DNA of 64,000 bases, from contig NZ_VKDC01000005.1 of assembly GCF_007097395.1 (NCBI RefSeq), forward strand, positions 124,001 through 188,000, written 5' to 3'. The notes beneath the pieces are model-generated. The model did not search any database. It was not told the origin of the DNA and saw only the letters and a list, made by a program, of their open reading frames with translations. This DNA comes from Fulvivirga sp. M361 (lineage in GTDB: Bacteria > Bacteroidota > Bacteroidia > Cytophagales > Cyclobacteriaceae). Every line of letters begins with the position of its first letter. Position 1 is the first letter of the stretch. Below, piece by piece: positions 55,759 through 64,000 of this stretch. A program made the position numbers and the translations under genes.

Positions 55759-56090
55759 ATAGATCGGACGAAAGTATAAAAGAGTTCTTCGCAAAAATGC
55801 GAAAGGATGATGACACGGTTGAAATACCTGCTTTTGAAGAGTTCAACAGAAAAAAACAACGCTCGGGAAAAATCCACTACCTCCCTGTGGGGATAGCAGC
55901 CTCTCTTTTGCTTCTGGCAGGAGTCTATTTCGGTATGTATAAAAAGAAAAGGACACAGGAAAAAGCAGACCTCGTGATCATTCTATCCGATGATGGCGAG
56001 AACAGTACTACGCCGTTTATTTCAAATGGAACATCCATTACATCGTGGGAATCACCCACCGGCAGTTTAATCAATGATTTTAACGACTAA
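55755..56090 (+). CDS. Putative membrane anti-sigma factor
   Basis: 111 residues: a charged cytoplasmic N-terminus (SDESIKEFFAKMRKDDDTVEIPAFEEFNRKK), one transmembrane helix (LPVGIAASLLLLAGVYFGM, about 44-62) and a short periplasmic tail. No known domain, but the order, overlap with the sigma gene, and topology fit an anti-sigma factor. The following gene may supply the sensing domain. Confidence 0.65.
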   Translation: MNRSDESIKEFFAKMRKDDDTVEIPAFEEFNRKKQRSGKIHYLPVGIAASLLLLAGVYFGMYKKKRTQEKADLVIILSDDGENSTTPFISNGTSITSWESPTGSLINDFND

Positions 56091-56110
56091 TCCACATAAA
56101 TGAAAACATT

Positions 56111-56761
56111 ATGAAAAAGCTCTTAATTATTATTCTTATCGCAGGCAGTATAAACGGATGGGCACAGGACGCGCTACAAAGAGAACTCTTTTCGGCTGAC
56201 GTGGTATTAAAATACCGTTCTGAATTGGGCCTCTCAAAGCAGCAGGTTGACAATGTAAAGAAGATACATGGCGACCAGATCGGCGAATTCAACTCATTAA
56301 AGTGGGACCTTGACGCAGAGCTCGTTGCACTGAACAAGCAACTAAAACCTGCCCAGGTAGATGAGCGATCTTCCTTATCACAAATGCTGGTAATCATGGA
56401 ACTTGAAAGTAAGTTGAAACAGATGAAGCTCAGCACGCTCATCAAAATCAAAAACGAACTAACTGAACCACAGCAGGAAAAGCTGAAAGCGCTAAGAACA
56501 GACAAAGACATAAAAGGACTGAATGTAATAACACCTATCAATGAAAATCCACGGGTAATGCTAAAGGTGGATGGAACCATGGGAGAAAATAATCCTTTGT
56601 ATATCTTACGCAACAGGAATGGCGATCGAAAAATACCTTCCATAGATGGTATTAATACGTCTGACATCCAGAGTGTTAATGTATTGAAAGGGGAAAAAGC
56701 GAAAGAAAGCTATGGTGAAGAAGGAAAAAATGGTGTGGTAATTATTGAAATGAAGCAATAG
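56111..56761 (+). CDS. Secreted protein with Spy/CnrX-like helical part and TonB-plug-like tail
   Basis: 216 residues. Signal peptide (LIIILIAGSINGWAQ), then a helical region (about 30-130: LGLSKQQVDNVKKIH, LTEPQQEKLKAL) resembling the LTXXQ-type periplasmic helical-hairpin proteins (Spy/CpxP/CnrX), then a beta segment and a TonB-plug-like ending (IQSVNVLKGEKAKESYGEEGKNGVVII, last 35 residues). It begins 20 bp after the anti-sigma gene. Its place suggests a periplasmic sensor or effector for the ECF system, possibly stress or metal related. Confidence 0.65.
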   Translation: MKKLLIIILIAGSINGWAQDALQRELFSADVVLKYRSELGLSKQQVDNVKKIHGDQIGEFNSLKWDLDAELVALNKQLKPAQVDERSSLSQMLVIMELESKLKQMKLSTLIKIKNELTEPQQEKLKALRTDKDIKGLNVITPINENPRVMLKVDGTMGENNPLYILRNRNGDRKIPSIDGINTSDIQSVNVLKGEKAKESYGEEGKNGVVIIEMKQ

Positions 56762-56827
56762 CAAGTGGCTACATTGGAGTTGGTCAATCATCATTGACAC
56801 GGAACATAACGATTAATTGATCGCAAG

Positions 56828-56871
56828 GTAGACAGTAGGCAATAGGTATTATGAATTTGCCTACTGTTTAC
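56828..56871. repeat. Hairpin between convergent genes
   Basis: Arms GTAGACAGTAGGCAA (56828-56842) and its near-complement (56857-56871, one G-T pair), 14-nt loop. Shares CAGTAGGCAAT with the inverted repeat at 22041-22101, which likewise separates convergent genes. Possible two-way terminator. Confidence 0.55.
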
Positions 56872-56965
56872 TGCCTACTACCAACTCATTTAATAACGCC
56901 GATTATTGCTTACACTATGCACCACAACCTATACAGGATATGTCATTTCCGTCTCAACGCGCTTG

Positions 56966-58279
56966 CTATTTCATGATAAAAGGCTGTCCTGTACTTTCTA
57001 ATACGGAAAACCATAACTCCCCTCTGAGGTCTACTTTTTTCCTTTGATCAACGACCGCTGAAATAGGGAAATATACAAATTGGCCATTTAATCGACCCAC
57101 TACAAAATTTGTTTTACCTGCCATGGCCCCATGTACCGCATGATGAGCCAAACGGCTACAGAATACACTGTCATTGGCATTGGCAGGAGCGCTTCGAATG
57201 ATGTAGCTGGGATCAATGAACTTGATCGTAACGCGATAGTCTATCGATTTAAAATAGTCATCAATTTTTTCTTTGAGCAACAAACCTATATCCTTATGTA
57301 ATACATTTCCTGATGCATCCGTAATTTGCTCACCACCTTCAAATAGGTCCTGCCCTGCTCCTTCAGCCACCACGATCACTGCATGGCTTCTGTCATCCAA
57401 TCGCTTCTTTAAACTGGCCAGAAATCCGTTTTTACCCTCCAGGCTAAAATCCATTTCCGGGATCAATACAAAATTTACTACAGGCATAGACAGCGCAGCA
57501 GAAGCAGCAATGAACCCACTGTCGCGTCCCATCAGCTTTACAATCGAAATGCCGTTGTAAGCCCCTTTTGCCTCATTATGAGCATCCCTTATAATGGGAT
57601 TCGCCACGTTGAACGCAGTCTCAAACCCAAAAGACTTTTCAATCTGATTAATATCATTATCAATGGTTTTTGGGACCCCGGCTACTACGGCATTAGATCC
57701 TCTTCTTCGCAATTCGTCCCCTATCTCACGGGCCCCTCGCAACGTACCATCGCCACCAATGGCAAATACAATGTTTATTCCTTCGTTTTCTATGGTATCT
57801 ACCATGGCAGATACGTCCTGTCCACCTCTTGATGAACCTAATATGGTTCCTCCAAATTCATGTATATCCCTGACATTTTCCGGTGTTAATTTCACAAAGC
57901 CATGTCCGTAGGACGGGATAAACCCTTCATACCCATATGGAATACCCACGATATCTTTTACTCCATAAAAATAATAAAGCCCCATTACCATGCTACGAAT
58001 AACATTATTAATACCCGGACAAAGTCCTCCACAGGTAACAATAGCAGCTTTAGTACTGGTTGGATCAAAAAAAATCTTTTCTCTGGCCCCGGCTTTTTCA
58101 ACACAGTCAGGATATTCTCCGGATTCTTTTAACTGATTGAAATCTTCCAGCGAGGTATCAAACAATATGCGATGTGTATCCTTTACATAATTAAAGACTT
58201 CATCCCCTTCAATTGAACCTAGTTTTAAAGGGGATGGAATAGTTGGATTACCAAGTTTTTGTATGTCAAATCTATTCAC
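56966..58279 (-). CDS. 6-phosphofructokinase, group II type
   Basis: 437 residues, longer than the ~320 of E. coli PfkA because of an N-terminal extension (about 1-75), as in the plant/spirochaete (TP0108-like) group. The phosphoryl-donor motif is GGDGT (ATP-type Gly, not the Asp of pyrophosphate enzymes), while the substrate loop reads PKTIDND with Lys at the position that is Gly in E. coli PfkA. MGRDSGFIA and the C-terminal region are normal. It probably uses ATP, but donor use should be kept open. Confidence 0.88.
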   Translation of the reverse strand: MNRFDIQKLGNPTIPSPLKLGSIEGDEVFNYVKDTHRILFDTSLEDFNQLKESGEYPDCVEKAGAREKIFFDPTSTKAAIVTCGGLCPGINNVIRSMVMGLYYFYGVKDIVGIPYGYEGFIPSYGHGFVKLTPENVRDIHEFGGTILGSSRGGQDVSAMVDTIENEGINIVFAIGGDGTLRGAREIGDELRRRGSNAVVAGVPKTIDNDINQIEKSFGFETAFNVANPIIRDAHNEAKGAYNGISIVKLMGRDSGFIAASAALSMPVVNFVLIPEMDFSLEGKNGFLASLKKRLDDRSHAVIVVAEGAGQDLFEGGEQITDASGNVLHKDIGLLLKEKIDDYFKSIDYRVTIKFIDPSYIIRSAPANANDSVFCSRLAHHAVHGAMAGKTNFVVGRLNGQFVYFPISAVVDQRKKVDLRGELWFSVLESTGQPFIMK

Positions 58280-58520
58280 AATATCAAGCGTAATTTTGCC
58301 GTCTCAATTTTACGGAAGTAATGAATAGAAAAAGAGAAATTGAGATCAAATCTTTGTCATAAAAAAACATAGTAAATGTCCTTTTAACTATTGTAGGATG
58401 AACATCACCGGGAGAATAGTGTTTTAACTTTAACTAAATGATATTGATTCCAGGTCTAAGTGCAAATAGGTTGAATAAAAAAATCAGTTTCGGGCAAAAC
58501 CATAAGAAAACAAGTATTTC

Positions 58521-60206
58521 TTAAAGAGATGCAACAATGGATTCCATCTCATTAGAAGAGACATTCAGTTTCTTTCTGAGCCTGTACCTGGATTTATTTA
58601 CACTTTCCGTAGAAATGCCTAGCATAGCAGCTATTTCTTTGGTTTGTAGATTAAGCTTGGTAAGTGCGATGAGGCGTTCCTCAGTGTCTGTGAGGTCTTT
58701 AAGAGACTGTCTCAACGTGGTGAAAAAACCAGGGTGTACCTGGTTAAACAGTTGTTTATAACGAAACCATTCATCGTTAGTCAGAATAGTGGATTGCATC
58801 AGGCGATCCAGCGTCTTGTCATAGGTTGGGCACTTTTCCGATACTTCTTCTTTCACTTTTTCCAGTTCACCATTCAGCTCTTCAATACGCATTGTTCTTT
58901 CTTTCAGTTGACAGGTGTATCCGTCAAGTTCATTTTGGAGTGACTGAAATCTTTCTAAGGCTATTTGCCGTTCTTTTTCACGGAGCTGCCGGTTCTTCCG
59001 GATTCGATCGTACAAACCAAAAATGATAAGCAATCCAATCAATACAGATAAACCAAGCCCAACGGCATAGGCATTGCGCAAGATCGCTTCATTTCGTTTT
59101 TCCAGTTCCAAAGAGATGATCTGCTGTTCCTTTTTTTCTGTCTCAAATCTGGTCTCAAGTTCTTTAATAGTTCTATACTTGGAATCTTCCAAAAGCTTGT
59201 TTCTAAGGTTTAGTAACAAATCAAAATACCTTACCAGTTCTTCTGAATTACCTTGTTCTTTATGAATTGAGATCAATGACTCATAGGCCTTTTCCATTCG
59301 TTGCTCAGCATTTAAATACCGGGCCCAATACAAGCTTTTATTCGCATGGAACAACGCACTATCAATTTCACCGATATTAAGATAAGCGTTGGCTACGCCA
59401 ATATGAGAGTAGGTCAATCCTAATGTATCACTATGCATAATATCCATTTCCTTGGTTTGCAGGAACAAATCAAGTGCTTCCTGATGTCTCTCCAACTCCC
59501 CATAGACAATAGCTATGTTATTCAGGAGTGCCACAGTTTTTCTCGACACGCCTATGTCCTTAGCAACGACCAATGCTTTTTGATAATAGTAAAGTGCTGA
59601 ATCATTTTTTTTATTTCCACGAAATGAACTGCCTAACGCGTTATAGACATCACTTTTTACATATGACGATTTTGGCGCGAGGCGAAGCGCCCGTCTGGCA
59701 GTCGATAGCCCCTGTTTATGATCATTCATCATATTATATACATGGGTTTTATTAACCAGTATACTAATTAAAAGATCATTTTCAGGTAATCTTTCACCGG
59801 CCTTTTCACCAAGTGTAAAATGGTGGATGGCAGAATCGTATTGTCCCAGGTTACCATACGTTTTACCCACCCAGCGATGCGCCATCGCCTTTACCGAAGG
59901 TGCATTTTCTACATTAGCGATTTCCAAACTTGAATGAAGATAATACAAGGCACTATCATACTGTGCATAGGCCCTGTGGTACCTGGCCAACCCCAGTAAC
60001 CCTTTCGCCTTTCCAAGCTCATACCCTAAACTATTCGACTCATCAGTTATTTTATAGGCCAGTGCCAGGGCTTCTTCCATAAAGCCATAGTCGACCAAAG
60101 AATCACAGACTTCAAATAATCCATCAATGCCTTCAGGCGTTTGTGAATGGCTCACCCTGGGGCCTAAAACATATAAAACAAAAAAGAGTAAAAGCAGGGG
60201 TCTCAT
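58521..60206 (-). CDS. TPR protein with transmembrane helix and LuxR-type HTH
   Basis: 561 residues: signal peptide (LLLFFVLYVLGPRVSHSQ), about six tetratricopeptide repeats (30-330, e.g. AHRWVGKTYGNLGQYDSAIHHF), one transmembrane helix (about 373-395, VGLGLSVLIGLLIIFGLYD), a coiled coil (about 400-455) and a C-terminal LuxR-like HTH (LTKLNLQTKEIAAMLGIST ... VNKSRYRLRKKL). A typical Bacteroidota membrane-bound transcription-regulator-like architecture with periplasmic TPR sensor. Target unknown. Confidence 0.85.
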   Translation of the reverse strand: MRPLLLLFFVLYVLGPRVSHSQTPEGIDGLFEVCDSLVDYGFMEEALALAYKITDESNSLGYELGKAKGLLGLARYHRAYAQYDSALYYLHSSLEIANVENAPSVKAMAHRWVGKTYGNLGQYDSAIHHFTLGEKAGERLPENDLLISILVNKTHVYNMMNDHKQGLSTARRALRLAPKSSYVKSDVYNALGSSFRGNKKNDSALYYYQKALVVAKDIGVSRKTVALLNNIAIVYGELERHQEALDLFLQTKEMDIMHSDTLGLTYSHIGVANAYLNIGEIDSALFHANKSLYWARYLNAEQRMEKAYESLISIHKEQGNSEELVRYFDLLLNLRNKLLEDSKYRTIKELETRFETEKKEQQIISLELEKRNEAILRNAYAVGLGLSVLIGLLIIFGLYDRIRKNRQLREKERQIALERFQSLQNELDGYTCQLKERTMRIEELNGELEKVKEEVSEKCPTYDKTLDRLMQSTILTNDEWFRYKQLFNQVHPGFFTTLRQSLKDLTDTEERLIALTKLNLQTKEIAAMLGISTESVNKSRYRLRKKLNVSSNEMESIVASL

Positions 60207-60540
60207 ATATTTCCAAAAAGTGAAAAGTACTTTTGCGTGCCGGATGTAAATCTAGAAAATTGAGGTTATGGCTCAAAGTTTCATTCAGAAAGGCCTTTCC
60301 GTGACACATCAAATAGATGGATCATCCATAAGCATTGCTTCTTCGTTCACTTTTTTTCTGCTCATATTTCCCTCTATACTTTTCGCTAATTAGCTGAACT
60401 CTAGGAGGGGCCATACCTTCCCCATCAAATTCGTTTTGATTGCGCAACCCCTGAAATACAATAAATAGTTTTTAATAAAAGAAAATAAAATACCTGGTCA
60501 TTTTATCTATAGACCATTGAATTATGCCACCTCAACTGGA
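60207..60540. other. Intergenic region
   Basis: 334 bp between the TPR-HTH gene (upstream side, so it holds that gene's promoter) and the 3' end of the Rhs-like gene. AT-rich, nothing recognisable by eye. Confidence 0.4.
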
Positions 60541-63500
60541 TCATTGCTCCACCTTATACTGGTAAGAGTACTTTTCGACAATATTCCCTTCCAGATCTTT
60601 GATCAACTTCAAGCGTCCGAAAATATCATACTCGTAAGTTGTCAGCACCTGATTAGGGTCTGTCATAGAGGTCATTCCCACCAAAGGCTTATAACTGTAG
60701 GCAGTTCTTTCTTCGCCTGCCCCGGGATTGATGATCTTCGCGGTGAGGTACTCACGATCATAATCTTCACTCCATTCAAACTGAATGGGTATTCCATCCG
60801 GGCCAATTATCTTTAATGGATTTCCAACAATATCATAGTCCACAAAGGTTATATCTTTTTGATAGTGCGTATCATCATAGTCAAAAGCCAGGCCCACATT
60901 ATCCGGTGGCATAGCTCCAACAAGCTGATTTGAGAATTTAAAACTTCCCAGTGGTATGGGCACATCGTTTTCCAGAATGTATATATTATCTACCAGCCCC
61001 TGCGGTCCGGTTTTATATTGATACACCCTTCCCGAATGAATATAAATGTTACTTCCATTCGCATCCGTTTGATAGGTGACTTGTTCGATAAGGGCAGCAT
61101 GGTTATTTGCATTTTTCAAATCACCGATGAAACCACTTGTATTGGTAAAGTCATTAGGGTACAAGTAATGATTGACCAGCAACTTATTCGATTCACTGGT
61201 GGTATTTGTCTCCTTCCTTAAAAGAAAATCTGAGTTGTAATCAAAAGTGGCTTGTGTAGTAATGCTATTAGACAAATTGTCTGTCGCTATTTCTATTTTC
61301 GGAAAGGCATAGGCATTCACTAAATACTCGTACTCTCCCCATGCTTTAGGCATAGAATACAGTCCGTATACCATACTTAGGAAGTTGCGCAGCGGATAAT
61401 TACTACCTGCGCCTCCTGCTTCTACCAATTGTTTCATTAACAATTTGGAATAGACATGATGGTCACTTGCTACCAGTCCTCTGATGCGCTCAACTGTATT
61501 TTTCCAATGTCTTACTTCATAGTCATAGGTAATCACCCTTGTTGGAGTGATGCTACCTTCTATGAAATATTCTTCTTTTATCAGTTTGCCATATTCCAAT
61601 TCAGTATCGTCGCTTAACGGAACAAACGGAAAAATGTCATTTCCTGACTGCTGCACTTTACCCCATGCTATATCGTCATATTGAGCAGTTGAAAATGACC
61701 CTGGGTTTCTTTGAAGCGCGTAGACAGTCGGACCGCTGGAAGCAATGGGAGTGGATATACCTCCTACCCGAGAAGTTGCACATCTTACTACTCCATTATA
61801 GCTTTCAGGTGCGTAAAAACTCATACTCGTGAAATAATTGAAGGAAGAAAATCCGGCCGGATGGTAATCTCCATAATCCTGTCCATACACGTTGAATTTT
61901 CCATGTACTGTAATAGTAGGTCCGGAACAGCTATCATTTTGGTCCAAATACAGATCATTTCTAGTGCCGGAATTGTCAATTTCATAAATGGGATCAGCGG
62001 TAACATTAATGAACGGTTTAAAACCAATCATAGGTGAAGTATTGACAGCCGTAGCATGATCTTTATGGTTCTTTGGTTTATTGTAATGCCGGACAGTTTT
62101 ACCATTGCCTGTTTCTATTACCTCAATCCTCGTATAACCGATCTGGCTACCCTCAAGATTGGAAAGCGGAAAGTAGCTATTGGAAGAACGTAAGGTAAAG
62201 TGGTCCCACTTCTCAAACTCCGTTAAAGCAGTGGCAAAATGAGCGTAGCGTACTGAGACATCCGATATCCATGAGTAGCTGGTAGGAGTGGCAAATGAAA
62301 GGCTACTTACAGACACTCCGGATGAGGTATTATTCTCGTTATTATACACATAGGTCCTCTCCAACAAAACATCTCCCTCACTGCTTTTTTTACTCAGTTT
62401 CCCAATTCTTAAGCCTCCTCCTGTAATATCCTGTCCTGATCTCAAATCATAATACTCATTGGGTTCATAAGTCAACGTCATTTTCCCTCCTGTAGGATAG
62501 GTTATTTCCTCTAATGCTCTGGCTTTTAATGAGGTGATGTCAACCGTTCTGTCACTTCCCGTCAAAGTGTATTCCTGCCCTGAAAAGGTTCCTGCAGGCA
62601 AGCGGTGAAGCCGGTAATAATTCGTAACATCTGTAGGATAGACATAGATCTTAGGTATCAAATTATTCGATTTGGTACAAGCATAGCCCCAAAGATCCTG
62701 TTGAACCGAATTTTTTGCAGGCAGCGGGGTATTGTTATACTTGAACTGGTATCTTTTATCATTGTCCTGGAGCAGATCAAGGAATAGCCGCCCCTCCCGG
62801 TAAGATGTTTTGAATACAATATTATTTATTTTATCCCCACTATTATTGGTCCGCTTGATGTTATAGATACGGTAAGCGCCGTTAAGATCTGTTCTTGGAA
62901 GCAGCCCTAAGGTAACATGGCCTGACGGGAAAGTGACCTTCTTGAGGTAATGGGTCATAATGGCATGTTGTATGCTCTTCGTTTTGTCCCACTGGCTACC
63001 GTTAACACTGACATGAGGTAAATTTGCGGAGAGTTGTTTTGTTCGGAATTGTCCTACTTCGTAGTCCGTTTCCAAAGGCGCTTCCGGGGAAAAATACTCA
63101 AACGTTATTTCCCGTCCTTTCACAGTCTTTATCTTAGTCAAAAACCAGCCGGTGGTAAATGTCTTACTGATAGGCGCCTGTGTCCTTGTAACTTGCACCG
63201 GTGGAAAATGGACCGGTCCGATCACCCATGATGAAGTGGAATAAAAATCTGTGGATACCGTGGTGGTTTCCCTCTTGTCATCATACCCGAAGTAATACTT
63301 ATTCCCACCCTGATCGGTCACGACAAATTGCAATATGTTCATACTATTCGCTCCGCCTTTAACCAGCGTTATGTCATAGTATTCGGGGCTATTCAGCAGT
63401 CTGGGTTCTCCGTCAGCCCCCAAAATGAACTTGATATTCATTTCACCTACGTTCAAATAAAAAATATCCGGTTCAGTATCGTAAATTCTCTTCGGATAGT

Positions 63501-64000
63501 TGTTGGCATAAGGAGTATAGGAATCAAACAAAAAATGCGGACGGTCGCCTTTGAGTGTTCTCAAAGCAATGGCTGCATTTTTCTCAGGGGACAAACCCCA
63601 TGGCTGGTCTGTGGCCTCCTTAAAATCCGCATTAGTGATCTCAGGAAAGTTACTGATACGCCCAGGGTCCTTCAGCCATCCCCATTCTGTAATATGTGTG
63701 CTACCAAAAACCCCGGTTTCATTGAATGCCACGGTATACTCAAGCTTGACATCATCCGGAACACCCCGAACGGACCGGGTAATGCTGCCTCCCATAGCCA
63801 GGCTCCAGCCCAGCCCGGCCCATGTAGCGTCCTGGTTCACTTTTATCCCACCTGTATGGTAGTATAAGGACGTTGGCAAGGTATATCCTCCGGCAGTAAC
63901 GTCAAACAAAGGTATCTTTACCGGAACCACACCATTTTGATCCACCAGCTCAAAGTCTGAATATTTACTCAACTCGGCCAGTTTGGGTGAAGGGGCCGCA
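60541..64000 (-). CDS. Rhs/YD-repeat-like secreted protein (5' partial)
   Basis: At least 1152 codons; the frame is open to the right edge (AAPSPKLAEL precedes the internal TTG at 63972), so the N-terminus, probably with a signal peptide, is outside. The region near the start (FELVDQNGVVPVKIPLFDVTA, then GIKVNQDATWAGLGWSLAMGG) is the SpvB/Rhs-type opening of large Bacteroidota surface proteins. The end carries YD-type repeats (YDIVGNPLKIIGPDGIPI, YEYDIFGRLKLIKDLEGN). It stops right after the repeats, with no toxin-like C-terminal domain. Confidence 0.8.
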   Translation of the reverse strand, partial: AAPSPKLAELSKYSDFELVDQNGVVPVKIPLFDVTAGGYTLPTSLYYHTGGIKVNQDATWAGLGWSLAMGGSITRSVRGVPDDVKLEYTVAFNETGVFGSTHITEWGWLKDPGRISNFPEITNADFKEATDQPWGLSPEKNAAIALRTLKGDRPHFLFDSYTPYANNYPKRIYDTEPDIFYLNVGEMNIKFILGADGEPRLLNSPEYYDITLVKGGANSMNILQFVVTDQGGNKYYFGYDDKRETTTVSTDFYSTSSWVIGPVHFPPVQVTRTQAPISKTFTTGWFLTKIKTVKGREITFEYFSPEAPLETDYEVGQFRTKQLSANLPHVSVNGSQWDKTKSIQHAIMTHYLKKVTFPSGHVTLGLLPRTDLNGAYRIYNIKRTNNSGDKINNIVFKTSYREGRLFLDLLQDNDKRYQFKYNNTPLPAKNSVQQDLWGYACTKSNNLIPKIYVYPTDVTNYYRLHRLPAGTFSGQEYTLTGSDRTVDITSLKARALEEITYPTGGKMTLTYEPNEYYDLRSGQDITGGGLRIGKLSKKSSEGDVLLERTYVYNNENNTSSGVSVSSLSFATPTSYSWISDVSVRYAHFATALTEFEKWDHFTLRSSNSYFPLSNLEGSQIGYTRIEVIETGNGKTVRHYNKPKNHKDHATAVNTSPMIGFKPFINVTADPIYEIDNSGTRNDLYLDQNDSCSGPTITVHGKFNVYGQDYGDYHPAGFSSFNYFTSMSFYAPESYNGVVRCATSRVGGISTPIASSGPTVYALQRNPGSFSTAQYDDIAWGKVQQSGNDIFPFVPLSDDTELEYGKLIKEEYFIEGSITPTRVITYDYEVRHWKNTVERIRGLVASDHHVYSKLLMKQLVEAGGAGSNYPLRNFLSMVYGLYSMPKAWGEYEYLVNAYAFPKIEIATDNLSNSITTQATFDYNSDFLLRKETNTTSESNKLLVNHYLYPNDFTNTSGFIGDLKNANNHAALIEQVTYQTDANGSNIYIHSGRVYQYKTGPQGLVDNIYILENDVPIPLGSFKFSNQLVGAMPPDNVGLAFDYDDTHYQKDITFVDYDIVGNPLKIIGPDGIPIQFEWSEDYDREYLTAKIINPGAGEERTAYSYKPLVGMTSMTDPNQVLTTYEYDIFGRLKLIKDLEGNIVEKYSYQYKVEQ

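Noticed and set aside
56080-56667. 195-codon minus-strand frame opposite the ECF sensor gene
   Set aside because: The plus-strand gene has a signal peptide, operon position and domain features; the antisense frame is Ser/Phe-rich without motifs.
58338-58362. TTTGTCAT string upstream of the phosphofructokinase gene as a fourth Crp/Fnr-type site
   Set aside because: The second half-site does not match at the required N6 spacing.
1-64000. tRNA, rRNA, CRISPR arrays, insertion sequences, prophage
   Set aside because: Reading the gaps by eye gave no cloverleaf-like segments, regular repeat-spacer units, transposase genes or phage genes; a tRNAscan and IS search would be needed to be certain.

Overview
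The window is a stretch of chromosome from a member of the Bacteroidota, most likely a free-living Cytophagales-type bacterium. The lineage call rests on gene content: an ECF sigma/FecR pair feeding a TonB-dependent receptor that carries STN and carboxypeptidase-like domains, a DUF4249 lipoprotein, a protein with a type IX secretion (T9SS) C-terminal sorting domain, a TPR protein with a LuxR-type HTH tail, a Bacteroidota-type single-subunit succinate dehydrogenase membrane anchor, and a long Rhs-like protein. Both edges cut genes: a tyrosinase on the left (5' end missing) and the Rhs-like protein on the right (N-terminus missing). I see no rRNA, tRNA, CRISPR array, insertion sequence or prophage.

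Layout. 1-4.1 kb: a compact five-gene + strand unit (tyrosinase, SCO copper chaperone, DoxX-like protein, YdcZ-type membrane protein, outer-membrane barrel) closed by a hairpin. 4.2-9.4 kb: ECF sigma, FecR anti-sigma, TonB-dependent receptor broken by an 11-A tract, DUF4249 lipoprotein; the sigma and FecR genes share a bipartite promoter-like element of identical spacing. 9.5-24.3 kb: mostly single genes (VOC proteins, a T9SS cargo protein, an amine oxidase, an AraC regulator, DUF5655/DUF2461, a GH38 alpha-mannosidase preceded by a 24-bp palindrome) and a TetR/hydrolase/DUF1348 unit with two matching operator-like sites. 24.7-26.4 kb: three orphan genes. 26.5-31.5 kb: aspA, then a three-gene fumarate reductase/succinate dehydrogenase operon. 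31.5-45.5 kb: an accessory stretch of small orphan proteins, a heparinase II/III-type lyase, a Gfo/Idh/MocA oxidoreductase, and a TetR-GNAT-RsgA operon. 45.5-52.4 kb: dicarboxylate-type transporter/histidine kinase/receiver operon and pta-ackA. 52.8-64 kb: CPBP protease, a frameshifted YIP1 gene, an ECF sigma/anti-sigma/periplasmic sensor operon, phosphofructokinase, a TPR-HTH regulator and the Rhs-like protein.

How it fits together. Central metabolism here has a fermentative or fumarate-respiring flavour: AspA makes fumarate from aspartate, the Frd/Sdh complex interconverts fumarate and succinate, the DASS transporter moves dicarboxylates, Pta-AckA makes ATP from acetyl-CoA, and Pfk feeds glycolysis. 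A near-identical 14-bp palindrome of Crp/Fnr type (ATGATTTTTATCAT and close variants) lies upstream of the frd operon, the transporter operon and pta-ackA, suggesting a common regulon. Other observations worth following: the copper-oxidase operon, the ECF operon whose sensor combines a Spy/CnrX-like helical region with a TonB-plug-like tail, a family of intergenic hairpin repeats with compensatory changes, and two genes broken at homopolymer runs.
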